Source of the DNA: Pseudomonas sp. FeN3W
GTDB taxonomy: Bacteria > Pseudomonadota > Gammaproteobacteria > Pseudomonadales > Pseudomonadaceae
Assembly: GCA_030263805.2 (NCBI GenBank)
Contig: CP136010.1
Location: 1,317,001-1,381,000, forward strand
Length of the DNA: 64,000 nucleotides
Reading direction: 5' to 3'
Shown here piece by piece: positions 7,683 to 20,208 of the stretch. The notes below the pieces were generated by a model. It was not told where the DNA came from, did not search any database, and worked only from the letters and a program-made list of their open reading frames with translations. How positions within the stretch are numbered: position 1 is the first letter of the stretch; each line of letters starts with the position of its first letter. A program made the position numbers and the translations under genes.

Positions 7683-8779
7683 ACCTTGTCGACCTCCTTC
7701 ACCTGGCTGGTCCATTTCGCCGCCACCAGCGGCTTGCCCCGCGCGTTGCGCCCATAGGCGCGCGGCCGGCAGAGCCGGTCGATCAGCGGCACCAGGGCGT
7801 TCATGAACAGCACCGCGAAGGCCACCGCCTCGGGGAAATTGCCCCAGCTGCGGATGATGAACACCAGCGCCCCGCAGCCGATCGCGAAGACCAGCCGCCC
7901 GCTGCGGCTGGTCGGCGAGGTCACCGGATCGGTGGCGATGAACAGCGCGCCGAGCAGCAACCCGCCCGAGGTCAGGTGGAACAGCCCGCCGCCATACACC
8001 TGCGGATTGATCTGGTGCGCCAGCGCCGCCAGCGCCGCCACCGTCAACAGCATGCCCAGCGGGATCTCCCAGTGGATGATGCGCAGCGCCAGCAACCAGA
8101 GCCCGCCGAGCAGGATCAGCAGCTCCGAGGTCTCGCCGAGGCCGCCGCCGCTGTAGCCGAGAAAGGCCGGCAGCAGGTCGAAATGCTCGGCGAGGATCTG
8201 CGTGGCGCCATGGCCCAGGGTCAGCTCGGTCTGCAACTGGCCCAGCGCCGTGGCGCCGCTCAGGCCATCGGCCAGCGTCCCGCCGGCGAAGGTGATGCGC
8301 AGGCCTTCGAGCCAGTCGGGCGCGCCCGCCGCGCCCAGCGGCAGGGGCAGCGCCCAGGTGGTCATCTGCAGCGGAAAGGCGATCAGCAGCGCCACCCGCG
8401 CCAGCATCGCCGGGTTGAACACGTTCTGCCCGACGCCGCCATACAGCTGCTTGCCGATGCCGATGGCGAAGACGCTGCCGGCCACGGCGATCCACCAGGG
8501 CGCCCAGGGCGGCAGCGTCAGCGCCAGCAGCCAGCCGCTGAGCAGCGCGCTGCCGTCCAGCAGGCGGCGCAGCGGCCGGCCGAGCAGGTACAGGCAGACG
8601 GCCTCGCAGGCCACCGCGCTGGCGCAGGTCAGCAGCCACAGGTTGATCGCCGGCCAGCCGAACAGGTACAGCCCCCAGGCCGTCGCCGGCAGCAGCGCCA
8701 GGCACACGTGCAGCATGATGCGGTCGACCGAGGAGCGGTCGTGGGCGAACGGCCCCGATGCGATACCTGGCGCGCTCAT
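7679..8779 (-). CDS. rnfD: Rnf electron transport complex subunit D
   Basis: 366-residue multi-helix membrane subunit of the Rnf/NQR (RnfD/NqrB) family. Recognisable pieces are YGGVGQNVFNPAMLARVALL, ITFAGGTLADGLSGATALGQ (the second FMN-threonine region, SGAT) and IATDPVTSPTSRSGRLVFAI. It carries covalent FMN and is part of the ion/electron path. It overlaps rnfC and rnfG by ATGA on both sides, which indicates tight translational coupling. Confidence 0.94.
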   Translation of the reverse strand: MSAPGIASGPFAHDRSSVDRIMLHVCLALLPATAWGLYLFGWPAINLWLLTCASAVACEAVCLYLLGRPLRRLLDGSALLSGWLLALTLPPWAPWWIAVAGSVFAIGIGKQLYGGVGQNVFNPAMLARVALLIAFPLQMTTWALPLPLGAAGAPDWLEGLRITFAGGTLADGLSGATALGQLQTELTLGHGATQILAEHFDLLPAFLGYSGGGLGETSELLILLGGLWLLALRIIHWEIPLGMLLTVAALAALAHQINPQVYGGGLFHLTSGGLLLGALFIATDPVTSPTSRSGRLVFAIGCGALVFIIRSWGNFPEAVAFAVLFMNALVPLIDRLCRPRAYGRNARGKPLVAAKWTSQVKEVDKV

Positions 8780-10242
8780 GACGACACCTCGCTGCTGGCG
8801 GCCGGCGCCGCCGTCTTGCGTTTCTTCGCGGCCTTGGCCGCCGCCCTGGCCGCTTCTTCCTCGGCCAGGCGTGCCTCGCGCGCCTCGGTGAGGCGCTTGA
8901 TGTAATCGTTCTTGCGTGCGGCGCTGCGGCGTTCGTCCTGCTGGCCGACGGCATACTGGAAGTACTGCACCAGCGGGATGTGCGACGGGCAGACGTAGGC
9001 GCAGCAGCCGCAGAGGATGCAGTCGCGCAGGCCGTACTCGCTGGCGCCGTCGAAATCGTCGACGCGGGTGCGCGCGGCCATCTCCAGCGGCGCCAGGCCC
9101 ATCGGGCAGGCATCCACGCAGCGCGCGCAGCGGATGCACGGCGCGCTGTCGTCATGCGGCAACTCGTGGCGGTCGAGCGCCAGCAGGCCGGTGGCCCCCT
9201 TGATCACCGGCACCGCCGTCGACGGCAGCGGCATGCCCATCATCGGCCCGCCGAGCAGCAGTTGCCGCGGCTCGCGCAGCAGCCCGCCGCAGGTGTCGAG
9301 CAGCGCCTGCGCCGGCGTGCCGATCAGGGTCTCGACGTTGCGCGGGCTGCTCACGCAGCCGCCGGCCACCGTCACCACCCGCGAGATCAGCGGGCGGCCG
9401 TGGCGCAGCGCCTGCTGGATCGCGTAGACCGTGCCGGCGTTGTGCACCAGCACGCCGACGTCGGTGCTGCGCCCGCCGGCCGGCACCTCGCGGCCGGTGA
9501 CCTGGCGGATCAGTTGCTTGGCCGAGCCCATCGGGTAGAGCGCCGGCACCGCCACCACCTCGACGGCGCCGTAGGGCTCGCTGGCCGCGCGCATGGCCGC
9601 CAGCGCCGCCGGCTTGTTGTCCTCGATGGCGATGACGATGCTGTAGGCGCGCAGGATGTGCTGGATCAGCCGCGCGCCGTCGACCACCGCCTCGGCGCGC
9701 TCGCGCATCAGCCGGTCGTCGCAGCTCAGGTACGGCTCGCACTCGCTGCCGTTGACCAGCACCGTCTTGATCTCGTGCTTCGTGCCCTGCTTGAGTTTCA
9801 CCGCAGCCGGGAAGATCGCCCCGCCGAGTCCGACCACGCCGGCATCGGCGACACGCTGGGCGAGCCGCTGCGGGGCCTCGGCGAAGGGATCGGCCGGTAC
9901 GTCCAGCTCGATCCAGCGCTCCTCGCCATCGCATTCGAGCACCATGCCATTGACCTGGAGCCCGGACGGGTGCGGCGCGTCGATCGGCCCGATCGAGACG
10001 ATGCGCCCGGAACTCGGCGCATGGATCGGCGCCGAGAGCTCGGTGGGCGAGCCGGCCAGCAACTGGCCCTTGAGCACCCGTTCGCCCGCCTTCACCACCG
10101 GCAAGGCCTCGGCCCCGGCGTGCTGGCGCAACGGCAGGTACAGGCGCGGCGGCAGTGGCTGCACGGCGATGCCGAGGGCGGCCGAGCGGTCCTTGTGGGC
10201 GGCGGGATGGATGCCGCCGCGAAAATGCGCGAGGTGGAACAT
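8776..10242 (-). CDS. rnfC: Rnf electron transport complex subunit C
   Basis: 488-residue cytosolic subunit with NADH/FMN-binding features near the N-terminus (FRGGIHPAAHKD) and two 4Fe-4S sites, CIRCARCVDACP (about 375) and CILCGCCAYVCP (about 415). The C-terminus is a Lys/Ala/Glu-rich helix. In diazotrophs Rnf is thought to drive electrons toward ferredoxin or flavodoxin for nitrogenase. The ATG at 10242 (FHLAHFRGG) has a GGGAG ahead of it and fits the family. A start at 10275 has no good ribosome site. Confidence 0.93.
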   Translation of the reverse strand: MFHLAHFRGGIHPAAHKDRSAALGIAVQPLPPRLYLPLRQHAGAEALPVVKAGERVLKGQLLAGSPTELSAPIHAPSSGRIVSIGPIDAPHPSGLQVNGMVLECDGEERWIELDVPADPFAEAPQRLAQRVADAGVVGLGGAIFPAAVKLKQGTKHEIKTVLVNGSECEPYLSCDDRLMRERAEAVVDGARLIQHILRAYSIVIAIEDNKPAALAAMRAASEPYGAVEVVAVPALYPMGSAKQLIRQVTGREVPAGGRSTDVGVLVHNAGTVYAIQQALRHGRPLISRVVTVAGGCVSSPRNVETLIGTPAQALLDTCGGLLREPRQLLLGGPMMGMPLPSTAVPVIKGATGLLALDRHELPHDDSAPCIRCARCVDACPMGLAPLEMAARTRVDDFDGASEYGLRDCILCGCCAYVCPSHIPLVQYFQYAVGQQDERRSAARKNDYIKRLTEAREARLAEEEAARAAAKAAKKRKTAAPAASSEVSS

Positions 10243-10284
10243 GGTCGACTCCCGGGGTCTGACGCCCCTGTTCATCAGGCGAAA

Positions 10285-10809
10285 TCAGGCGGCCCGGGGC
10301 TTGGCCCAGCGCCAATGGTCCAGCGTCGGTTCCTGGGCCGCGAGGGCGATGCAGTCTTCCGGGCAGGCCTCCAGGCATTTGCCGCAACCGGTGCAGGCGT
10401 TGCTCAAGACGCAATGGATCTGCCCATTGGCGCCGACGATGGCGTCGGTCGGGCAGGCGCGAAAGCAGCGCGTGCAGCCGGTGCACTCGGCGGCATCGAT
10501 GCGCGCCAGCATCGGCGCGGCGAGCGCGCTGGCATCCAGCGGCACGCCGAGCAGCTCGGCCAGACGCTCGGCCAGCGCGGCGCCGCCGGGCGGGCAGCAG
10601 GTGACCGCGGCGCGGCCCTCGACCAGGGCGCTGGCCGCCGCGCCGCAGCCCGGATAACCGCACTGCCCGCACTGGCTGCCGGGCATCAACGCCTCGATCT
10701 CCTTGACCAGCGGATTCTCCTCCGAGACCGCCAGGTAGCGTGCCGCCAGGCCGAGACCGCCGCCCAGCAGCAGGCCCATCAGTGCGAGAACCAGAATTGC
10801 GCCCAGCAT
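10285..10809 (-). CDS. rnfB: Rnf electron transport complex subunit B (polyferredoxin)
   Basis: 174 residues. It has an N-terminal membrane helix (MLGAILVLALMGLLLGGGLG), a 4Fe-4S domain with CGQCGYPGC, then two bacterial ferredoxin clusters CTGCTRCFRACP and CTGCGKCLEACP. All cluster cysteines are present. RnfB passes electrons between the membrane core and soluble ferredoxin. AGGAGG precedes the ATG. Longer in-frame extension into rnfA is rejected because of that ribosome site. Confidence 0.95.
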   Translation of the reverse strand: MLGAILVLALMGLLLGGGLGLAARYLAVSEENPLVKEIEALMPGSQCGQCGYPGCGAAASALVEGRAAVTCCPPGGAALAERLAELLGVPLDASALAAPMLARIDAAECTGCTRCFRACPTDAIVGANGQIHCVLSNACTGCGKCLEACPEDCIALAAQEPTLDHWRWAKPRAA

Positions 10810-10844
10810 CGTTCCTCCTTCGCCAGCCTCGCCGGCAGCAGCAT

Positions 10845-11417
10845 TCAGATCAGGCCGGCGAAGCCCATGAAGGCCATCGCCAGCAGCCCGGCGGTGACGA
10901 AAGCGATCGGCGCGCCGGCAAAGGCCGCCGGCACGCTGGCCAATGCCAGCCGCTCGCGCAGGCCGGCGAAGATCACCATCACCAGGGTGAAACCCAGCGC
11001 CGAGCCCAGGCCGAACAACCCCGCCTCGGCCAGCCCGTGGCCCTCGCGCACGCTGATCAGCGGCACGCCCAGCACGGCGCAGTTGGTGGTGATCAGGGGC
11101 AGGTAGATGCCCAGGGAACGATGCAGCGGCGGGCTGACCTTGCGGATGACCATCTCGATCAGCTGCACCATGCCGGCGATCACCAGGATGTAGGAAAGGA
11201 TGCGCAGGAAGCCGATACCCAGCGGCAGCAGCACGTAGTGTTCGAGCAACCAGCTGCTGATGCCGCCCAGGGTCATCACCAGGGTCGTCGCCAGGCCCAT
11301 GCCCAGCGAGGGATCGAGCTTGCCGGACACGCCCATGAACGGACACAGGCCGAGGAAGTAGACCAGCACCACGTTGTTGACCAGTACGGTGCCGATCAGG
11401 AACAGCGCGTATTCCAT
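10845..11417 (-). CDS. rnfA: Rnf electron transport complex subunit A
   Basis: 190-residue six-helix membrane subunit, start MEYALFLIGTVLVNNVVLV, with LGLCPFMGVS and PLITTNCAVLGVPL. The two cysteines are thought to hold the intramembrane FeS cluster together with RnfE. It is the first gene of the minus-strand operon rnfA-B-C-D-G-E-H-nafY-nifX-like. A sigma54 element lies about 65 bp upstream, so nitrogen control is expected. Confidence 0.95.
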   Translation of the reverse strand: MEYALFLIGTVLVNNVVLVYFLGLCPFMGVSGKLDPSLGMGLATTLVMTLGGISSWLLEHYVLLPLGIGFLRILSYILVIAGMVQLIEMVIRKVSPPLHRSLGIYLPLITTNCAVLGVPLISVREGHGLAEAGLFGLGSALGFTLVMVIFAGLRERLALASVPAAFAGAPIAFVTAGLLAMAFMGFAGLI

Positions 11418-11481
11418 AAACCCTCTCCGCTGTAATGGCGCTGCACCGTTGTCGGGCAACGCGACGTCACGAGAGGGTTTT

Positions 11482-11496
11482 GCATCAAGCATGCCA
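11482..11496 (-). promoter_or_regulatory. Sigma54 promoter of the rnf operon
   Basis: On the minus strand TGGCAT-GCTTG-ATGC, followed by AAAA. GG and GC have the correct 12-base offset. Only the first T of TTGC is changed. The predicted start near 11470 leaves a leader of about 53 bases. Confidence 0.75.
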
Positions 11497-11602
11497 CGCC
11501 CCGCCAGATGTCCCGGAGCCCCCCGGGAGCCCGGGATTCGTTGATGCAGATCAACGAAGCTCGCGATAGCGCAGCCTCCGACGGCGCTGGCGGGACGGAT
11601 TT

Positions 11603-11618
11603 TGTGGGATTTACGACA
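11603..11618. promoter_or_regulatory. NifA-type site 1 (TGT-N10-ACA) between rnfA and nifL
   Basis: Exact TGT-GGGATTTACG-ACA. It lies about 110 bp upstream of the rnfA -24 element and about 130 bp upstream of the nifL -24 element, so it could serve either direction. Confidence 0.7.
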
Positions 11619-11644
11619 GGTCCAGAGGGGCAGGCGCGCCTCCC

Positions 11645-11660
11645 TGTGGGTTTTGCAACA
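11645..11660. promoter_or_regulatory. NifA-type site 2 (TGT-N10-ACA) between rnfA and nifL
   Basis: Exact TGT-GGGTTTTGCA-ACA, 42 bp from site 1 (about four helical turns, so on nearly the same face). It is about 85 bp upstream of the nifL -24 element. Confidence 0.7.
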
Positions 11661-11745
11661 GCGCAACGGGCGTTTGCCGGGCGCAAATGCGCCTGCGCAA
11701 CCTGTTTAGGGCCCTTGCGGGGTCGCCGACGTGGAATGTGACCGG

Positions 11746-11760
11746 CGGCACGCGGTTTGC
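11746..11760 (+). promoter_or_regulatory. Sigma54 promoter of nifLA
   Basis: CGGCAC-GCGGT-TTGC followed by A. GG and GC are at the right offset and only the first base departs from TGGCAC-N5-TTGC. The predicted transcript start is near 11772, exactly at the base of the hairpin described next. Confidence 0.75.
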
Positions 11761-11770
11761 AAAACCCGAG

Positions 11771-11819
11771 GGGGCTGTTGCCATTTCATTCGCGACCTCG
11801 ATGAAACGGCAACAGCCCC
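11771..11819 (+). other. Long stem-loop at the predicted 5' end of the nifLA mRNA
   Basis: Arms GGGGCTGTTGCC and GGCAACAGCCCC pair perfectly (12 bp). After one A/C mismatch, TTTCAT pairs with ATGAAA, closing a 9-base loop CGCGACCTC. There is no U-run, and the nifL start is 71 bases downstream, so it is not a normal terminator. A 5' hairpin can protect an mRNA from 5'-end-dependent decay or act in regulation. Confidence 0.85.
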
Positions 11820-11890
11820 TAACCGTATGGCTTTGCAGCGGATACCGGCGCACAGACGTCGGCTTCGCCGCATCGATGAGGACATTGCAC

Positions 11891-13441
11891 ATGACCCAGG
11901 CCACCCCCGAGCGCGACGTGGGGCAACCCGCCGCGTCCGATGGATTGGCGCCCGAGGTGTTCCAGCAAGCCGTGGAACACGCGCCGATCGCCATCTCCAT
12001 CACCGATCTGAAGGCCAACATCCTCTATGCCAACCGCGCCTTCAGCGCCATCACCGGCTACGACAGCGCCGAGGTGATCGGCAAGAACGAGTCGGTGCTG
12101 TCCAACGGCACCACCCCGCGGCTGGTCTACCAGGCGCTCTGGAGCCGCCTGGCGCAGAAGAAGGCCTGGTCCGGCATGCTGATCAATCGGCGCAAGGACG
12201 ACAGCTGCTACCTCGCCGAGCTGACCGTGGCACCGGTGCTCGACGAGCACGAGCGGACCATCCATTACCTGGGCATGCACCGCGACAGCAGCGACCAGCA
12301 CAAGCTCGAACAGCGCGTCAGCAACCAGCGGCTGATCATCGAGGCGGTGGTCGACAGCGCGCCGGCGGCCATCGTCGTGCTCGATCACGCCCTGCGCATC
12401 CGCCTGTCCAATCCCAGCTTCAACCGCCTGGCCGCCGAGCTCGGCGACCAGGCCACGCCCGCGCAACTGGTGAGCCTGCTGCAGGACAACCTCGGCGGCG
12501 CCATCGAGGCGCTGAAGACGCATGGCCAGGCCTTCACCGGCAAGGAAGTCACCTTCGACCTCGGCGGCCACGCCCCGCGCTGGCTGTCCTGCCACGGCCG
12601 CGCCATCCGCATCGAGGGCGAGCGCGCCGACGATTTCTTCGACCCGGGCGAGGAAAACTACCTGCTGCTCACGATCAACGACATCACCGGGCTGCGCCAG
12701 CAACAGCAGGCCTCCCAGCTCAACGCGCTGAAGGTGCTGATGGCCGAGGAAGAGTTGCTCGACGGCATGCGCGAGACCTTCAACGGCGCCATCCACCGCC
12801 TGCAGGGCCCGGTCAACCTGATCAGCGCCGCGCTGCGCATGCTCGAACGGCGCCTGGGCGACAGCGCCGAGGGCGACCCGGTGCTCAGCGCCATGCGCGA
12901 AGCCAGCCAGGCCGGCATGGACGCGCTGGAAAGCCTCAGCGGCTCGATTCCGCAGCGCCAGACCGGCGGCTGCGTGCCGGTCAACGTCAACCAGCTGATC
13001 CGCGAAGTGGTCAGCCTGATGACCGACCAGTTGCTCGCCCAGGGCATCGTCGTCGACTGGCAACCGGCGCTGCGCCTGCCCTGGGTGATGGGCGCCGAAG
13101 GCCGGTTGCGCAGCATGATCAAGCAACTGCTGGAAAACGCCATCGAGGCCATGAGCCAGAACCAGGACAACCCGCGCACGCTGTCGATCGTCACCCGCGT
13201 CCAGGGCCAGCGGGTGGTGCGCCTGGAAATAGCCGACAGCGGCCCGGGCATCGCGCCGGAGCTGGCGCTGAAGGTATTCGAGCCGTTCTTCAGCACCAAG
13301 CCGCCGCACAAAGCCGGCCGCGGCATGGGCCTGGCCATGGTGCAGGAAACCGTCACCGAACACGCCGGCACGGTGCATATCGATAGCGGCTACGACCAGG
13401 GCTGCAGGATCGTCGTCGAACTGCCCTTCTCGGCCAGCTGA
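11891..13441 (+). CDS. nifL: NifL, redox/nitrogen-sensing anti-activator of NifA
   Basis: 516 residues, close to the Azotobacter NifL length. PAS1 (about 20-140, APIAISITDLKANILYANRAF and ITGYDSAEVIGKN) is expected to bind FAD and sense oxygen. PAS2 covers about 145-265. A linker H-region with IHRLQGPVNL lies near 302. A GHKL ATPase-like domain has LLENAIEAM (N-box, about 415), DSGPGIAP and GRGMGLAMVQE (about 476). NifL binds and inhibits NifA under oxygen or fixed nitrogen. The ATG at 11891 has GAGGA about 10 bases upstream. An ATG at 11876 is possible, and a more distal in-frame start would lie upstream of the predicted transcript start. Confidence 0.95.
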   Translation: MTQATPERDVGQPAASDGLAPEVFQQAVEHAPIAISITDLKANILYANRAFSAITGYDSAEVIGKNESVLSNGTTPRLVYQALWSRLAQKKAWSGMLINRRKDDSCYLAELTVAPVLDEHERTIHYLGMHRDSSDQHKLEQRVSNQRLIIEAVVDSAPAAIVVLDHALRIRLSNPSFNRLAAELGDQATPAQLVSLLQDNLGGAIEALKTHGQAFTGKEVTFDLGGHAPRWLSCHGRAIRIEGERADDFFDPGEENYLLLTINDITGLRQQQQASQLNALKVLMAEEELLDGMRETFNGAIHRLQGPVNLISAALRMLERRLGDSAEGDPVLSAMREASQAGMDALESLSGSIPQRQTGGCVPVNVNQLIREVVSLMTDQLLAQGIVVDWQPALRLPWVMGAEGRLRSMIKQLLENAIEAMSQNQDNPRTLSIVTRVQGQRVVRLEIADSGPGIAPELALKVFEPFFSTKPPHKAGRGMGLAMVQETVTEHAGTVHIDSGYDQGCRIVVELPFSAS

Positions 13442-13455
13442 CAGGGGAAGCTCGC

Positions 13456-15021
<1,566 letters not shown>

Positions 15022-15204
15022 ACGGCACAGCGCCCCCTCGAGCCCCACGTCCGGGCCTCGAATACAGTGGACACCTGATGAACCCTTAATACGGCTAGTA
15101 GGCAATCTAATGAATGCCTGCCTATATTTTCCGGGAAAATTCCGAGCGCGTATCACCCGCGATGGGCCATGGCCGTGGCCCTTTACCTTCCCGAGGAGTT
15201 CACC

Positions 15205-15675
15205 ATGGCGAGACTTCAGGTCAATGGCCAGGCCAGGGACATCGAGGTCCCCGACGACATGCCGCTGCTGTGGGCGCTGCGCGACGAGCTGGGCATGACC
15301 GGCAGCAAGTTCGGCTGCGGCGTGGCACTGTGCGGCGCCTGCACGGTGCACATGGACGGCGCGCCGGTCCGCGCCTGCATCACGCCCGTTTCGACGGCGG
15401 CCGAGCACGCCATCACCACCATCGAAGGCCTGCAGGCCGACCGCGTGGGCCAGGTGGTGCAACGCGCCTGGCTCGAACAGAACGTCGCCCAGTGCGGCTA
15501 CTGCCAGGCCGGCCAGATCATGACGGCCGTGGGCCTGCTCAAGAGCACGCCGGCGCCCAGCGAGCAGCAGATCGAAGAAGCCATGAGCGGCAACATCTGC
15601 CGCTGCGGCACCTATCCGCGCATTCGCGCCGCCGTCCAGCAGGCGGCGCAAGTCCTTGCGCAGGGGGACCAGTAG
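15205..15675 (+). CDS. 2Fe-2S subunit of a xanthine-dehydrogenase-family (isoquinoline 1-oxidoreductase-like) enzyme
   Basis: 156 residues. A plant-type 2Fe-2S site CGVALCGACTVH with its distal cysteine, and the second cluster site CGYCQAGQI with CRCGTY, are both complete. It is the small electron-transfer subunit of a two-subunit molybdenum hydroxylase. GAGGAG precedes the chosen ATG, and a longer start at 15169 is less likely. The next gene begins immediately after the TAG stop. It marks the start of a non-nif block downstream of nifA. The 183 bp between nifA and this gene show no clear sigma54 element or terminator. Confidence 0.9.
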   Translation: MARLQVNGQARDIEVPDDMPLLWALRDELGMTGSKFGCGVALCGACTVHMDGAPVRACITPVSTAAEHAITTIEGLQADRVGQVVQRAWLEQNVAQCGYCQAGQIMTAVGLLKSTPAPSEQQIEEAMSGNICRCGTYPRIRAAVQQAAQVLAQGDQ

Positions 15676-17958
<2,283 letters not shown>

Positions 17959-18115
17959 GAACCGGCCCGGAAATCGCCTGTCGTGCGCTTCGGGCACGCC
18001 GGGCGATTCGCCGCCGGTCGGCGCACACGACCTGCGACGGGGCGGGCACGGTCTAGTACACAGGAATGCCCTGCCGCGCTTGACGGCCGCTCATGCCCGA
18101 TAAGGAACCACGACA

Positions 18116-19141
18116 TTGGAAAGCATCGATGTACGCGTACTGCGCACCGCCCGCGACTGGCATGCGGCCGGACATCGGCTGCTGCTGGTCACGGTGGTCA
18201 AGACCTGGGGCTCGTCGCCGCGCCCCGTGGGTTCGATGATGGCATTGCGCGAGGATGGCCGCTGCGTGGGCTCGGTCTCCGGCGGCTGCATCGAGGATGA
18301 CCTGGTCCACCGCTACACCCGCGCCTACGGCGGCGCGGGAGACATCGGGCAGACGACGCCCGCGGTCGTGCGCTACGGCGTCACCGCGGACGAGGCGCAT
18401 CGCTTCGGCCTGCCCTGCGGCGGCACGCTGGAACTGCTGCTGGAGTTCCAGCCGGACTTCACGGCGCTCGACGAACTGGTGCGCCAGCTGGAATCGGGAC
18501 GACTCATGCAGCGCACGGTCGACTGCGCCAGCGGCGCGGTGACGCTGCAGCCGACCTCGATCCCCGAGGCGCTGCGCTTCGATGGCGCCAGCCTGTCCTG
18601 CACCCTGGGGCCGCAATACCGCATGCTGCTCATCGGCGCCGGCGCGCTGGCCGAGTACGTGGCCACCATGGCCCTGTTCAACGACTTCGCGGTGACGGTC
18701 TGCGATCCGCGCATCGAACATCGTGGAACCTGGACCGTGGCAGGCGTGGCGCTCAGCACGGAAATGCCCGACGACGCGGTTCGTACCCTGAATCCCGACC
18801 CGCGCACCTGCATCGTCGCCCTGAGCCACGACCCCAAGCTCGACGACCTGGCCCTGCTGGCGGCGCTGCACAGCCCCGCCTTCTACGTCGGCGCCATCGG
18901 CTCGCGGCGCAACACCGCGAGCCGCAGGCGCCGCTTCATCGAGCACTTCGACGAGACGGAGGACTCCCTGCGGCACCTGCATGCGCCGGTCGGCCTCTAC
19001 ATCGGCAGCAAGACCCCCGCCGAGATCGCGGTGAGCGTGATGGCGGAAATCCTGGCGGTGAAGAATGGGGTGGAGCCTGGCTTGAAGCTTGAAGCTTCCT
19101 CCCACCATGCGCTGAACGCCTGGGCACGGCCATCCAGGTGA
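18116..19141 (+). CDS. xdhC: XdhC/CoxI-family molybdenum-enzyme maturation protein, C-terminus rearranged
   Basis: 341 residues. An N-terminal XdhC_CoxI domain (VVKTWGSSPRPVGSMM, GSVSGGCIEDDL) is followed by a Rossmann domain (LLIGAGALAEYVATMA) and a conserved C-terminal block (GAIGSRRNTASRRRR, AEIAVSVMAEILAVKNG). XdhC inserts sulfurated MoCo into xanthine-dehydrogenase-type enzymes, which fits the two genes upstream. The start is TTG with AAGGA ahead, since no in-frame ATG fits. The last 25-30 residues after AVKNG have no family character and are antisense to the 3' end of the next gene, so the natural stop seems lost. Confidence 0.82.
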   Translation: MESIDVRVLRTARDWHAAGHRLLLVTVVKTWGSSPRPVGSMMALREDGRCVGSVSGGCIEDDLVHRYTRAYGGAGDIGQTTPAVVRYGVTADEAHRFGLPCGGTLELLLEFQPDFTALDELVRQLESGRLMQRTVDCASGAVTLQPTSIPEALRFDGASLSCTLGPQYRMLLIGAGALAEYVATMALFNDFAVTVCDPRIEHRGTWTVAGVALSTEMPDDAVRTLNPDPRTCIVALSHDPKLDDLALLAALHSPAFYVGAIGSRRNTASRRRRFIEHFDETEDSLRHLHAPVGLYIGSKTPAEIAVSVMAEILAVKNGVEPGLKLEASSHHALNAWARPSR

Positions 19142-20208
19142 ATGGGGCGGCCGATCTCCGGCGTCCACAATGCATAGCTGCGTCCCTGGCTGGCGACGGT
19201 GATCCGCTTGAACGGATCGTCCCAATCGTGGGGAGAGATGGAAAAGCGGCCAGCATGCGCGGGTGTCAACACCTTCGCTCGCAAGTCTTCAGCCGCCTGC
19301 GCTGCCTGCTCGGGGTTCATGTGCACATTGGCCCAGTGCGGATCGTACTGGCCCATATCGAGCGCCACCCAGTCGAAAGGACCAAGCCGCCGGCCGATCT
19401 CGACGAAGTGCGGCGCGTAGCCGCTGTCGCCGCTGAAGAACAGACGGCGCTCGGGCGATACCAGCGCGAAGCCGACCCACAGCGATCTGTTGCGCGTCAA
19501 GGTACGCCCGGAGAAATGTCGGGCCGGGGTGACGTGGATCTGCAGCCCTGGTGTCGGCTCGACGACATCGAACCAATCGACCTCGCGCACGATGTCCATG
19601 TCGTAGCCCCATGCCTCGAAGTGCGCCCCCACCCCGAGCCCGGCCACCACCCGCCTGACCTTGTCCTGCAGCGCCAGGATGCTCGGATAGTCCAGGTGGT
19701 CGTAATGATCGTGGGTGACCAGCAGCACGTCTATCTTGGGCATGTCCTGCGCCGTATAGAGGCTGGTGCCGTCGAAGGCCAGATTCGCCCGCGGCACGGG
19801 TGCGGCATTGCTGCTGAAGACCGGATCGATCAGGATGCGCTGCCCGGCCAACTGCACGAAGTAGGAGGAGTGGCCGAGCCAGATCACCAGGTCCTGCGCA
19901 GGATCGAGCGCCCCGAGATCGGTCTTGATGGCGGGAATCGAACCCGGCGGACGTGGCTGGCCCTTTTCCCCGAAGATCGTCTCCAGCCACATCGACCACT
20001 CGGGCTGCTCCGTCGTCCGCATCGGCGTGTCGATCTGGTTGTGGAATGCGCCATCGGCATGGTTGGGCGAGCGCGCGATACGCTCCAGCCACTCGCCGCT
20101 CGGCAGCGCGCCGAACAGCGGGTGCTGCAGGTAGGCGGCGATGCCAATACCGCCCAGAACGACAATACCGGCGCATACCATCAGGAAACGCGAGCAGAAT
20201 TTTTTCAT
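18997..20208 (-). CDS. MBL-fold metallo-hydrolase (NAPE-PLD/RomA-like), membrane-anchored
   Basis: 403 residues. An N-terminal hydrophobic segment (FLMVCAGIVVLGGIGIAAYL) acts as signal or anchor. The metallo-beta-lactamase core has VTHDHYDHLDYPS (HxHxDH), the GDSGYAPHF aspartate and a late histidine TPAHAGRFSI. The fold hydrolyses phosphodiester, lactone or similar bonds, and the substrate here is unknown. Family members end soon after the AFSAWWEE segment. The remaining 30 or so residues are read from the strand opposite xdhC, so this end is chimeric. No good Shine-Dalgarno precedes the ATG. Confidence 0.75.
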   Translation of the reverse strand: MKKFCSRFLMVCAGIVVLGGIGIAAYLQHPLFGALPSGEWLERIARSPNHADGAFHNQIDTPMRTTEQPEWSMWLETIFGEKGQPRPPGSIPAIKTDLGALDPAQDLVIWLGHSSYFVQLAGQRILIDPVFSSNAAPVPRANLAFDGTSLYTAQDMPKIDVLLVTHDHYDHLDYPSILALQDKVRRVVAGLGVGAHFEAWGYDMDIVREVDWFDVVEPTPGLQIHVTPARHFSGRTLTRNRSLWVGFALVSPERRLFFSGDSGYAPHFVEIGRRLGPFDWVALDMGQYDPHWANVHMNPEQAAQAAEDLRAKVLTPAHAGRFSISPHDWDDPFKRITVASQGRSYALWTPEIGRPIHLDGRAQAFSAWWEEASSFKPGSTPFFTARISAITLTAISAGVLLPM

